This document shows positions 23,521 to 34,139 of a stretch of DNA of 64,000 bases, in pieces. The notes beneath the pieces are model-generated. The model saw only the letters and a program-made list of their open reading frames with translations. It had not been told where the DNA came from and did no database searches. The position numbers and the translations under genes were made by a program. The stretch comes from Epiperipatus broadwayi (Eukaryota; Onychophora; Udeonychophora; Euonychophora; Peripatidae): contig JAQFVV010000028.1 of the NCBI GenBank assembly GCA_028023455.1, forward strand, positions 498,001 to 562,000, written 5' to 3'. Positions within the stretch are counted from its first letter, which is position 1. Each line of letters starts with the position of its first letter.

Positions 23521-24004
23521 ATTACCATCTCTACACATATATGCTATAAGTGCTCAGATATATATTAAGATAGCCAATCCTCATACTTTAATGGACAGGC
23601 TTCAATCTACTCCACATTCCAACTCTTCAACTGTCCATCCAATTGAAAATCTGATGATGGAATGCCCAAAGGCCACCCCAAGGCCAAGATTCTTGTCACA
23701 CCCATGTTGACCTAAGGTCAATCTGATCCCTCATGTACAAGACATAATCCATTTAATACATATACAAGGAATGGGCAGACTTCTCTACTATATAATAACT
23801 GAAACACACAGGCTTATTATATACCTGTGTTTATATATGTAATATATAGGGTATATGAGCACAGACTTTCAGACGACCCACCACTCTCCACTATATCTCA
23901 TAACACTGATACACTTGAACACATATATGTCAAAAAGATAAATAATCACTTGTAAAATAGTTAGGAAGTAGTAATATTAAGTTTTCAGAACCCTTGAAAG
24001 CATC

Positions 24005-24300
24005 CTACTTTAGTTTAAAGGTATGCCAGACAAATATTACCATTAGATGGCGCGATTTCAGTTCGCAATATCTGTTTTTAAATTGATTGTTTGCTTTATT
24101 TAAAAACCCACAGGACATCCTATTAAAATTTACAATATTTATACACACGAACATATATATAACATTACTTACAGATGCTGCGGAGGATGAATAGAGCCTG
24201 AAATTCCTAAGTTGAAATCTTTCTATTTTACAGTAAGCTTCACCGTAGTGAATAAATAGGTTAATTACATATTGCCTTGGCAATAGATCACATCATAGTA
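24005..24300. repeat. Segment resembling 24600-24700
   Basis: Both contain a gtgaggatgaatag or ggaggataact patch, an 'agcctgaaat-cctaag' or 'ggctgaaaatcctaag' phrase and a ttgaaatctttctat or ttaaacccttctat end. Short dispersed repeat, family unknown. The 92-codon minus frame over it has no recognisable domain. Confidence 0.4.
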
Positions 24301-24349
24301 CTACATGTCCAGCCCATTTCTCTCCTATTAATATAAATGTATATGTACT

Positions 24350-24610
24350 GGTCTGATAATAAGAGGTGTTAGAATATCAAATTCAGCAAGGGGTTTGAGC
24401 ACTGTCTGTTGATTTGTCAATGAAATGGACAATTAAATTGTTGGAAAGGGTGAGAAGATTGAAACCTATCCATTAAAATTTAAGAAATTACTATCTTAAT
24501 ATAAGCCGAGCAGTGATTGTACATACGTGTGGGATATTATGATCTGGTCCAACGGATGAGCGCAGGTTCTGCATGAAATACCATATATTGGGATCATTTA
24601 CCTTTTTCAT
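24350..24610 (+). repeat. Hammerhead-bearing repeat, family B, inverted single copy
   Basis: Opposite strand to the array at 22881-23960. Contains tgaaatggacaattaaattg, ttactatcttaatataagcc, tacatacgtgtggga and the hammerhead-like motif at 24546-24593. Confidence 0.7.
24546..24593 (+). ncRNA. Hammerhead-ribozyme-like motif with compensatory change in stem II
   Basis: TCCAA, CGGATGA (U4 changed to G), stem II GCA/TGC around GGTTC, GAAA, ATACCATAT, A, TTGGG. Other copies close the stem II loop with T-A; here the closing pair is A-T, so pairing is kept although both bases changed. That supports a structured RNA ancestor. The core change suggests this copy is dead. Confidence 0.6.
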
Positions 24611-24700
24611 ATGTGTCGGTTTGAGATGGAGTGGAGGATAACTATAGGCTGAAAATCCTAAGTTTAAACCCTTCTATTTATAATATTACGTCTATATATT

Positions 24701-25029
24701 TTAAATAAATGTCAGAACAAAAATTAATGTATTTTCAAATATTTTTTATTCTGTGCTTTGTTATCTAATTGTTATATATGTTTTAACTTTATCACAATAA
24801 AACTGCACTAAGAAAATCAAATTTAATATATATTAAAATTTAGAATTCAGGAAACATTTATAAAAGTTATAGTTTTTAAAAATGTGTAAATTGATTGTTT
24901 CTTGTTTTTTTTAAATAATAACGATTATAATTTTTTTAGCTTTACTGTTTCCATTGCATATTTTATATTTCTGGTAATATATTTTATTTTGGCATAAAAA
25001 AAAAACAACTAAGATAATTGTAGAAAATT
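24701..25029. other. No recognised feature
   Basis: AT-rich with several T- and A-runs; nothing recognised. Confidence 0.45.
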
Positions 25030-27600
25030 AAAATATATTCTTTTTGTATATGGATGAGTTGGTCATCATCATCAGATTTTATTCATTATGATCCACTACA
25101 GGAGAACCAAGTTTAATCCAATTTCTGTGATATCTAGATTCCTTTTTCCGACCACACAGCAATCTTTCTTATTTCATCCATCCATCTCACACAGTCTCTT
25201 TCAAGACTTTTTACAATCTCATGGGATACAGTTTAAAATTTCAGTTCTTTTTACAATATCATGGGATACAGTTTAAGATTTCAGTTATCCATTGATTATC
25301 ATCTCTTATAGCAATATGCCCATTTCAGATTCTTAATTCTTTCAATAATGTCAGTAACATCTTTTTGTTCTCTCACCGAAGAATTTCATGTTTGAATCTT
25401 TCTTGTTATTCCTAATCTACACCTTTCCATACTTCATTGATGATCTGAAGTCTTTCTATTGCTCTTCTATTAAGTGTCCAGTTCTCAGATCCATAAGTAA
25501 GAACTAGCAAAAGCATCTATTAAAAATGTACTTTTCAAACACATTGGCCTACTTCATTTTAATATTAAGTTATTTTCATCAAAAGTGCATCATCCAAGTT
25601 TATTTCTATGATTAATTTCATCCATTATGTTTTCAACTGTAATAATAATCTGATCAATGTATTTGTAGTTGTTAACTTTTTCTAACTCATCATTACCAAT
25701 CTTTTCTGATTTTTTTTTTGAGAAAATCCATTGAACATTACTTTAGTTCTTTTAGTTACCTTTAGTTCGACTTTCTTACTGTCATCTGTTAACCCCTGTA
25801 ATATCTCTTTAAGCTCTGAAGCGTTATTTGCAAAAATAATTACATCATCTGAAAAGTCTAGATGATTTAAATAATCCCCATTTTATTTTATTCTCTTAGG
25901 CTCTCATTTTAATTCACAATATATTTCTTGTAAAACTGCTGTAAATTTTTGAAGATATGGAATCACTCTACAACACAACCTTTTCAATGTTGCTATTTCT
26001 AGCATAATTAGGTAATGTAATTATGGCTGTTGCATTTTGATAATATTTTTCAAAATGTGACAATATCCTGGATCTATACTTAGATGATCAAATGCTTTAA
26101 TCTCTGAAGAAATGCTTATAGAACAAATATCTTTCATAATCTACATATCCAAAGCATAATGACCAACTCATATTCATTGGACCATTCTATAACTTCTCTC
26201 AATATTTGGATGTGATCCGCTATAGTTTTTAAATCCTGCTTGTTCTTTTGGTTGGTTAAAATCCAAAGTTCACTGTAGACGAGTTGTAATTATCTTGATA
26301 GACCTGATAAAAGATTGATAGGTCTGTAATTTCCAATATCTTCTTTATTATTTTTTTCAAATATTAATATTAGTGCTATACTTTTCAATTCATCTGATAA
26401 ATCTTTATCATTTAGACATTTGGTATATAACTTTTCCAACAATTTTTTTTATTTATTCACCTGCTTCTTTTAAGATATCACCTATAATTTCATCATTATT
26501 TGCAGCTTTTTTTTTCTTTATAGATTTAATTTCATGTCACACTTCTTCATTTTAAATTGCTAGGAAATTCAGAAGATAATAGTAATTATAGGTGGCACTT
26601 TTTCTTGTTTTTGATTGCTATACAATTCTTCTTCCACATATTTCATGATGCCATCTCTCTTTTTAGTAATATTTCCATTTTTTTTCTTATTGCAGAACTA
26701 AGTTTCCCACCAATACCAGGATATTGTTTTACATTTTTGAGAACTTTATTCTCTTCTATAGCTTTTATTACTAATTGACAAGCATATATTCTTATATCAT
26801 TATTAACTCTTTTCATATCATTTTATAAAATTCTAAATATTGAATTCTTCTTAATTCATCATTTTTTAATATTTTCATATTCCTTCTTTTCTTTATAAAT
26901 TGTCATCTCAATTTAAATTTTTCTATCAATTGCTGCTTTGTTATACCAGTTATCTTTATTGCAGTTTTTAAAATGGTATCAGTTATCTTCCTATTGATTT
27001 CATTCGAACCTAAACGATCTTCAAAACCTGTTAATATTTTAAAATAATTTATGTTTTAATTTAAATCCATTGGAAAATTTTCTGAAAGTTAGGAATATCA
27101 ACTGTAAATGCCATTTTTTAAAATAATTTTTGTCTTTTTAGTTTTGCATTAATACAAATCTTAGATCACATGATCACCATTTCTTATGCTAGCACATAAT
27201 TGTTATTAAACAGGAAAAACTCTCCATACAGTAGTGCCACCCTGTGCCAACCAGAGTAATCAATGGATGCCAGAAGGCTTGTGCATAAAATCCCCATCTA
27301 GTGCCTACTCATCCAATATCCACAGACTAGTTTCTGGGTTGTTTCCTTCCACTACTGTATGGAGATTTTTGCCTGTTTAATAACAAATCTTATATCTTAC
27401 TAAGTGATTATCATTTCCTATGTTGAAGTTATTAAGAACATTAACAATCTTGAAATACATATTTTCCTTTGGCCAAAATATAATTTAATTCTGCTGTACC
27501 TTCATTTAAGCTTCTAATGTATATTTAACTAATGGCTGTGATATTTGACACATATTACATATTTAATTTGAAATACTCTACAAAGAACCATCAAGGTTGT
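25030..27600 (-). mobile_element. RTE-type LINE, long degraded copy c
   Basis: Minus strand, from high to low coordinates. First comes an endonuclease-domain end with EGTAELNYILAKGKY and, after a gap, HLVRYKIC, matching the 'SDHRLVR' block of RTE endonucleases. Then come reverse-transcriptase blocks: LFTAVLQEI-like with breaks, and FSDD (25844-25855) in LDFSDDVIIFANNASEL as the catalytic FADD-type motif C. The C-terminal region follows (NHRNK, TYGSENWTLNRR, RWMDEIRK), ending in an ATGATGATGA terminus at about 25070. Many frameshifts and stops occur. A duplicated phrase (caatatcatgggatacag) lies at 25215-25275. The element is interrupted at 27164-27382 by a foldback element with a 10-bp target duplication. 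Confidence 0.8.
27164..27382. repeat. GF foldback element inserted in RTE copy c
   Basis: Flanked by acaaatctta at 27154-27163 and 27383-27392. It starts gatcacatgatcaccattt and carries inverted actctccatacagtagtg and cactactgtatggagatt arms with the aatggatgccagaaggc and gtgcctactcatccaatat core. Removing it with one duplication copy restores collinear RTE endonuclease sequence, so the borders are exact. Confidence 0.8.
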
Positions 27601-27769
27601 ATCTAGACAGCCATTTAATGATGACTTCTAATTGCACATCACTTTCAAGTGAGAAAAGAGTCTGTGAATTAGAAATATGAAAAATTATTACATGTTCAAT
27701 GTGATATTGTTAGAATGTGAAATTAAAATAAAACCTTTTTTTTAAAAAAAAACTTCAGATATATATTTA

Positions 27770-27870
27770 CTTATTTTTTTCAGGTGTCAAAGCATCGGCC
27801 AGGAAGCGAACCCAGGACAACTGCTTGTAAGGCAGCTGTGCTGACCACTCGGCCACCAATGCTTGACAAA
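27770..27870 (-). repeat. tRNA-derived SINE, family A
   Basis: Minus strand: TTGGTGGCCGAGTGGTCAGC (A-box region of a Leu/Ser-type tRNA), AAGCAGTTGTCCTGGGTTCG (B-box region), then GATGCTTTGACACCTG and an A-run. Flanks share an imperfect atatatatttatt duplication. Other copies: 31998, 33184, 48440, 53470, 62704. Confidence 0.8.
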
Positions 27871-28165
27871 TATATATATTTATTTGTAATATAAAAAACA
27901 TGCAAAGCTTTTACTCAGATAATTTATTTTTATTGAATTTTCATATTTAAGAAAATACAGGAATCACATGATTGTTAATATAAGTTTAAAACATTATCAG
28001 AATCTTATAAGCTAATTTATCTGTAGATAGAATGTCTGATATAAAATCAATTTTTTTTGTCAAAATACAATCACCATTTTACTGAGATATTACTTTATTT
28101 TCAATGAGGTATCATTAAAAAATTTGTCATTTAAAAAAATCATGGGAGACATATAAATGAAAACA

Positions 28166-28220
28166 ATCACAGCTCTGAGGAAGACTGCAAAACAGTCGAA
28201 ATCACAGATTGTGTGTGTGT
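28166..28220 (+). ncRNA. Hammerhead-like motif (class A)
   Basis: CTGAGGA at 28175-28181, a five-pair stem II GACTG/CAGTC around CAAAA, GAAA at 28198-28201, then ATC-ACA-GAT as a possible three-pair stem III. The expected 3' half of stem I has been replaced by a GT microsatellite. Followed by aataaaaatttg. Confidence 0.55.
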
Positions 28221-28716
28221 ATATATATGTAATAAAAATTTGTTTGTTATAAAATATTTGAATTAAAGTGTACAAATTTATAAAATATTACAGCAAAATA
28301 AAGGAAATGATAGAATTAATGGAATTTATGAAAAAAAAAAAAACACAATTAATATGGTTGCAAAACTTCAGCAAAAACAATCTTGAAAAATTGTCAGAGT
28401 TTAATATCATAAAAGGTAGTAGTGTATAATTAACATCTACTTTTTTACTTTATGCTGCATTGAAGAATCATTGTTTTCATATTTTGGATACAGTACTTAT
28501 ATTTGAATGTGTGTTTTATATTTACTTATATTATTATTTAAGTGATGCATTGTTGGTGTGCCGTTTGAAAGTTATAATTGACAATTTATTAAAACACCTG
28601 TTTAATGAGGTTTATTTAAACTTTTTTGTATCAAATTTCACTGTGATCGAGTTGCAATTTTTAATGGCTATATAAACATATTAGACAATAAATAAAAGTG
28701 ACTTCCATCTTTATTG
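28221..28716. other. No recognised gene
   Basis: AT-rich. The 71-codon frame 28460-28675 has no recognisable domain. Confidence 0.4.
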
Positions 28717-28815
28717 TTAAAAAGGAGGTTGCCTTGACAACAGATTGAGAATGTTGATTGTATTGATATTGTTTATGTGTTGACTGCTTTTAAGAAATTT
28801 ATATGTACATATACA
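28717..28815 (+). repeat. Short dispersed repeat (gaggttgcc family)
   Basis: ggaggttgccttgacaacag, gattgagaatgttgattg, tattgatattgttta, ending in TA-rich sequence. See 3583-3680. Confidence 0.65.
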
Positions 28816-29169
28816 TATTCTGCAAATAATAAGGTAGTGGATGCTTTGAATTATAATACTAATATTATTTAAAATTAATGACTAATCTGTCACCATTTCA
28901 GTGAACAATCATTAAATTATTCTTATCTATTTTAATTAATATGATACCATCCTATCACATCTTCTCTCTGGTCTCTCAACAAATGATGAATCACAAATTT
29001 AGTATAAGGAATTATGAAGTTACTCGTAAAACAATATCCACATTATGAATTTAACATTTAAAGTATAATAAAAAAATATTAAAATATCAGACCAGTGTTT
29101 AAATATTACATAACACATTATTTAGTGATTACAAATTATCTTGGGATTATAATAGAATTTATATCATTT

Positions 29170-29835
29170 TCAGTGTTCAATGGATTTTCTCTAAAGAAGA
29201 AATTAAAGATTGATTATGATGAGTTAGAAGAAGTTAACAGTTACAAATACCTTGAACAGATTATTACTACAAATGAAAACATAATGGCTGAAATTAATCA
29301 TAGAATTAAAACTTGGATGGAGTGCTTTTTGGTTAAGATCATTTAATATTAAAAGAAACTATGCCCATGTGTTTGAAAAGGAAGATTTTTTAATCAATTT
29401 GTTTTATTATTTCCTACTTTTGGATCCAAGACTTGGACACTTAACAGAAGAACAATTCAGAACTTCAGACCATTTAATGGATTATGGAAAAACATATGTT
29501 AAGAATAAGAAGAAGGGATCAAAGTGAAATACATGGGTGAGGGAACAAACAGATGTTACTGACATCATTGAAAGAATTAAGAGGCTGAAGTGGTGTTGAG
29601 CTGGATACATCACTAAAATGAAAAATAATAGCAGGACAATTGAACTCTTAAACCGGAGATCAAGGGTTGTAGAAGACCTAGAAAAAGACCACACATGAGA
29701 TAGATGGATGAAATAAGGATGTGTGATGAGGTGATGAAGAGAGTCTAGAGATTGGGGAAGATATATTAAACTTGCAGAGACCTTCATCCTGAAGTGTCTT
29801 GATAATAATTGAAATTGATGATGATAATTTCAAAT
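29170..29835 (+). mobile_element. RTE-type LINE 3' part, copy d
   Basis: The frame to 29346 reads FNGFSLKKKLKIDYDELEEV, then YKYLEQIITTNENIMAEINH and IKTWME. After a frameshift come CLKRK, DPRLGHLTEEQ-like and WVREQTDVTDIIERIKR-like blocks and the basic tail, ending at atgatgat. Same order as RTE copy e. Confidence 0.8.
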
Positions 29836-30529
29836 ATTAAATTTGTAAACTTGTTATTCTTTACATCAATAAATTCAAGTTTCTGATCTTAATGATAAAG
29901 CTTCACATCTGTGATGATTGAATAAACTATGTTAAAAAATGATGAGAAAATACATATGCCTTATTACAAACAATATAATAATTAAATAACCATTACTCAG
30001 ATGGTCACATGATATTTAAGAACTGGAAGTGATAGAAATGAGACTTGGATTTTATGTATATTATTTTACCATTGCGTGAAATGACACAGGACTAATTAAG
30101 ATCACACCATCCCTTTGTCAAAGTGGTCTATTGACTAATTATTATAACTTGCCTATAGCTAGAGAAGCAAGTGTAGATGTGTATGCAGATTACCATAAAA
30201 TATGTGGATGAAATGTTACAATGTTCATAAAACAGAATATTTCAATATGACTGCCAACTAGCCCATGGTACTGTGATAGATCAATTACTTTTATACAACT
30301 CTGAAGTTACTCTTGCTAGGTATAATAGCAATTACTAAACCACATTTTTATGTCAACCTGGTTGTATTGTAAGGACAGAATAAACATGGTACTCTGATAA
30401 GAGATATTTCTGACTATTAGAACATGCGAATAAGAAAGATTATACAAAGGTGTGAAATTATTAAAATTATATTTTACAGGAAGTTGTTAACAATATCATT
30501 TTTAACAATCGCATATTATTCTCACATTT
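29836..30529. other. No recognised feature
   Basis: AT-rich; nothing recognised. Confidence 0.45.
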
Positions 30530-30890
30530 GTATGTGATGTGATACACTGTGGCTTCTCGTTTTTTGGATTAGATAATCTCTCAGCCATTATGCCCAGAGA
30601 AACCTGTTAGCCACCTTACATTTTCTTTCCATTCCCCACCCTATTTTTCCCATAATTTTCTCTATTTTGCTCCATCCCATTTCCATAACATAATCTTTGT
30701 CAACTCTATAACCTTTATATCTAAATACCCCCTCCCCATCTTTCCTCAAACCCAATATAAAACCAAGAACCTACTTTTTGTATAATAACTTTGTTTATAT
30801 TTATTCTACCACAAGTTCATTATTTGCATGCTTTCTGCTTGTAGGCATTTACATTCAATTAACAGATGCCTAAATCTGTAATAATCATTA
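30530..30890 (-). mobile_element. LINE family 2, 3' end
   Basis: Minus strand, broken: LLIECKCLQAESMQIMNLW, NKYKQSYYTKSRFLVL, then a frameshift and the 3' UTR (ggcataatggctgagagatt) ending at the gtgatgtgat terminus. About 80% similar by eye to 4540-4905. Confidence 0.65.
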
Positions 30891-31007
30891 ACTGCCACCA
30901 GTTAGAATGTGTTTAAATCATAATACCATGAATATTAATACTTCAAGTCTGTTCTCATCCCATTAGCCTACTATTCTTGAATTATGTATAATAATATTTT
31001 CCACCTT

Positions 31008-31115
31008 TATTGTTAAAAGAAAGTTGCCTTGACAACAGTTTGAGATTGTTGATAGTTATCTATACTGGTATTGTCTAATTGTTGACTTATTTCTAATGGT
31101 TAAGGATATTAAAAT
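31008..31115 (+). repeat. Short dispersed repeat (gaggttgcc family)
   Basis: gttgccttgacaacagtttg, agattgttgatagttat, tattgtctaattgttgact. See 3583-3680. Confidence 0.65.
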
Positions 31116-31607
31116 ATAAAGTATAAAATTAATGCATTTTAATAAGTAGATATAAAACACACACACACACACATATATATATATAAACAGCAACCCAACA
31201 ATTTCCAAGCTGTTCTTTTATATGTGCTTGTTTTATTGAATATAAAATGTTTTATAGATATTTGACTAATAACTGGTAAATGAAGTTGAAATCTTTCATA
31301 TTGAATAAATTATTTAAAAAGGCATTGTTATATATATTACACTATTAGTGAATCAACTAAATTTTTTATAAAAACCTTGTAAATACAGTATATATATATA
31401 TAAATTTATTGAAAAAAATTATATAACAATAAAGATATTATTTACTATAAAAATGTTATTTTGTCAATATTTCCCATGCCTTACTCAATCTAACATATAT
31501 ATTATTGGAACATTTACAAAGTATTATATATAGAAACATATAAACTATATTCCATAACTACAATTTTTTTTTTTACAATATCGCTTTTCTCATTTACACA
31601 TATATTA

Positions 31608-31700
31608 TAAAAAGAGGTTGCCTTGACAACAGTTTGAAATTGTTATTGATATTGTCTAAGTATTGACTGGTTTTTAATGATATATATATTATATAGCAAT
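31608..31700 (+). repeat. Short dispersed repeat (gaggttgcc family)
   Basis: aaagaggttgccttgacaac, gatattgtctaagtattgac, then a TA microsatellite. See 3583-3680. Confidence 0.7.
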
Positions 31701-31744
31701 AAGACTTAATAATAATAGAGTACACATATAAACATGCAATTAAG

Positions 31745-31822
31745 CTACTACTACGATTGCTACTGCTATTGCTGCTGCTACTACTACTACTACTATTACT
31801 ACTACTACTATTAATAATAATA
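31745..31822. repeat. Trinucleotide microsatellite (ACT/GCT)n
   Basis: ctactactac-type repeats with gctgctgct and attaataataata variants. Confidence 0.9.
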
Positions 31823-31997
31823 GTTTTTTATTTATAGTTTACATTATTATTTACCATTAACCAAATACTATATGAAAAATATATATATTATAAACACACC
31901 CATATTTATACTTCAAATGGTCAAATTTTAATTTTAAAAAAATTGCCCACAATGTTGTCTTTTTTATATAAAATTTAAAACAATCAAATCTTAAACA

Positions 31998-32112
31998 GTC
32001 TTGCATTGGTGGTCGAGAGGCCAGCGCGACTGCCTTGCACTTGCAGGCAGTTGCCTGGGTTGCAGGTTCGCGTCCCGGCCGATGCTATGACACTTAAAAA
32101 AAAAAAAAAATC
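31998..32112 (+). repeat. tRNA-derived SINE, family A, with target duplication
   Basis: Head ttggtggtcgagaggccagc, middle cagttgcctgggttgcag, gttcgcgtcccggccgatgc, then gacacttaaaa and an A14 tail. Flanked by aatcttaaaca at 31987-31997 and 32113-32123, an exact 11-bp duplication. This proves both borders. Confidence 0.9.
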
Positions 32113-32235
32113 AATCTTAAACAAATTTGAAATAGACAACTAAAAATAAATAAAAATTTATTTAAAACATTAGCATTATAATTATTATTTTTGTAGATTT
32201 TGTAAATATATACATACAATCGTGGTATATAAACC

Positions 32236-32490
32236 ACTAAACATCACATGATCACCATCTCTATACTAGCACATAATTGTTGTAAACAAAGCCAAAACTC
32301 TCCATACAGTAGTGACACCCTGTGCCAAACAGAGTAATCAATGGATGCCAGAAGGCACTAGATAGGGATTTTATGGACAAGCCTTCTGGCATCCATTAAT
32401 TACTCTGTGCCTGGCATCCATTGGTTACTCTGTTTGGCACAGGGTGGCACTACTGTATGGAGAGTTTTGCCTTTGTTTAATTGCAGTATA
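32236..32490. repeat. GF foldback element
   Basis: The left arm (aaaccactaaacatcacatg, aaactctccatacagtagtg, caccctgtgccaa) and its inverse (ttggcacagggtggcactac, tgtatggagagttttgcc) face each other across a 90-bp core that itself contains a smaller inverted repeat of 'ggcatccat'. Confidence 0.75.
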
Positions 32491-33173
32491 TACATGCCAT
32501 TTTTAAAGTTACATAAAGAGACATTTAAATAAAAAAGCTTAGTACATAATTAATTCTAAGAACTCCGTAAATATAAACCACTAACAATCCTCTCAACAAA
32601 CATTCCTCTTTTAATCTAATGAAATAGCCAGCTGCTAGATCAATTTGCACGTGCAAATATGCTATTCTATAGTAATCAGAGACTAGCTTAAAGTGTGTTT
32701 ATATGCATGTGGATATGCTAATTATTTGGTAATAGTCACTATAGTTGTGCTTTGACAAAAGTACACTGTATCAAAAGTCTGGCTCAGAGAAGTAACAAAT
32801 ATTGTTTGTACTAAATTATATACTATCACAATAATTGATAATAATCTCTATATTCTGATAGAATATATTTTATTCTAGGAAAGGATTGCAGTAAGTGTAT
32901 ATGCATATATATGTGATTTACTATTCATTGCAGTATATTGAAATAACATCCATTGGGTGGAGTTGATTTAGAGTAGTTGATCATGTGATTAAGAAAGAGG
33001 AAACTTCTTGTTAAGATTCTAGTAAGAATGAAAACCTGGTTAGATGTATTAAATCAATTTTTTTATTTATTTTTTAGTTGCCTATTTCAATTTTGTTTAA
33101 GGTGGATTATTTACAATTTTTCATAACATCTATAGGTCTTCCATGAAAGCCATGCTCAAGTTTAGCATAAAAT
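32491..33173. other. No recognised feature
   Basis: AT-rich; nothing recognised. Confidence 0.45.
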
Positions 33174-33183
33174 ACCTTTTTAG

Positions 33184-33282
33184 TCAAGTTTTGGTGGCCT
33201 AGTGGTTAGCATAGCTGCCTTCCAAGCAGCTAGCCTGGGTTCACTTCCCAGTCAAAATACTTGACATATGGAAAAAAAAAAA
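33184..33282 (+). repeat. tRNA-derived SINE, family A, with target duplication
   Basis: tggtggcctagtggttagca (A-box), agctagcctgggttcacttc (B-box region), tacttgacatatgg and an A-tail. Flanked by acctttttag at 33174-33183 and 33283-33292. Confidence 0.9.
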
Positions 33283-34139
33283 ACCTTTTTAGGAAGAATT
33301 TCTATTATTCATTCGTTTCTTACACAGACCATGATTCTCTATAATAATGGATTTTATTGTATCATACCCAGAAAATTGGAATTCATATTAATTATAGAAA
33401 ACATAGGCCAGGAGGCATTCAGTCAGCAAAATCTAAAAAAAATGCTACATTTAAAAAAACGCCATCTATTGAGATAACTTTGCTATTTTTTTTTAATTTA
33501 TACTTTCATGTAGTTTTAAGACACTGACATTTTAATTTACATAATAATCAAAAGAAGCAGGTATAATAAAATAGCAATAAGGGCAAAGAGTTTTAGTCAT
33601 GGTTTTTTCTCTTTAATTGCCTCATTCTTTTGTAATTGGTGTTCGCGTTATTTGCTGAGTTATTTTTATGTTCGAGAATGTTTTTGAAGTAATTATAAAC
33701 GTTATTTTTTTGTGAAGTTTATTAAGATTCATAATTATTTTTATTAAGATTTTTATTCATTTTTATTCAATATTTGTGTAATAATTATTAAAAATCAAAA
33801 TTATATATATTTTATTTTTAAAAATAGACGGTAATAACTTCTAGTATAACGTTAACAAAGAAAACCACAGTGTTCAGGTCATCCCATCTTATGAAAATTA
33901 TGCTTAATATGTTATTGCCATTTCTGTCTTAGAATAACTGAAGATATTCTAAAAATTGGGATATAATTTGAATATTTTAAAGTAGAATTATTTATCAAAG
34001 ATTGATTTTTATTCATTTAAATTAAAGCATAACAAACACAGTCTTCTATTTTAAAAATAGCCCATTAATTTCAAAATATATACAATTCACACACAAACTT
34101 CTTTATAAATCTTGATTTATTATATGAACTATTATAATG

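Larger units (their letters stand above)
22881..23960 (-). repeat. Tandem array of ~480-bp hammerhead-bearing units (family B), ~2.2 copies
   Basis: Units begin taatatatagggtatatgag at 22881, 23365 and 23840, so the spacing is 484 then 475 bp. The third unit breaks off near 23950, before its hammerhead. The first unit holds a small internal duplication (caccaataaacg twice, about 22989-23017), which explains its greater length. Each full unit carries one hammerhead-like motif on the minus strand and ends with a segment containing acttctctacta and acacaggctt. Tandem units with one self-cleaving motif per unit are the arrangement reported for metazoan retrozymes and for some Penelope-like elements. 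No protein is encoded. Confidence 0.8.

Noticed and set aside
22881-23960. Satellite DNA without function
   Set aside because: Possible, but dispersed single copies elsewhere and conserved ribozyme pairing point to a mobile, structured family, so it was kept as a finding.
31745-31822. CRISPR-like regular repeat
   Set aside because: Simple trinucleotide microsatellite with no unique spacers.
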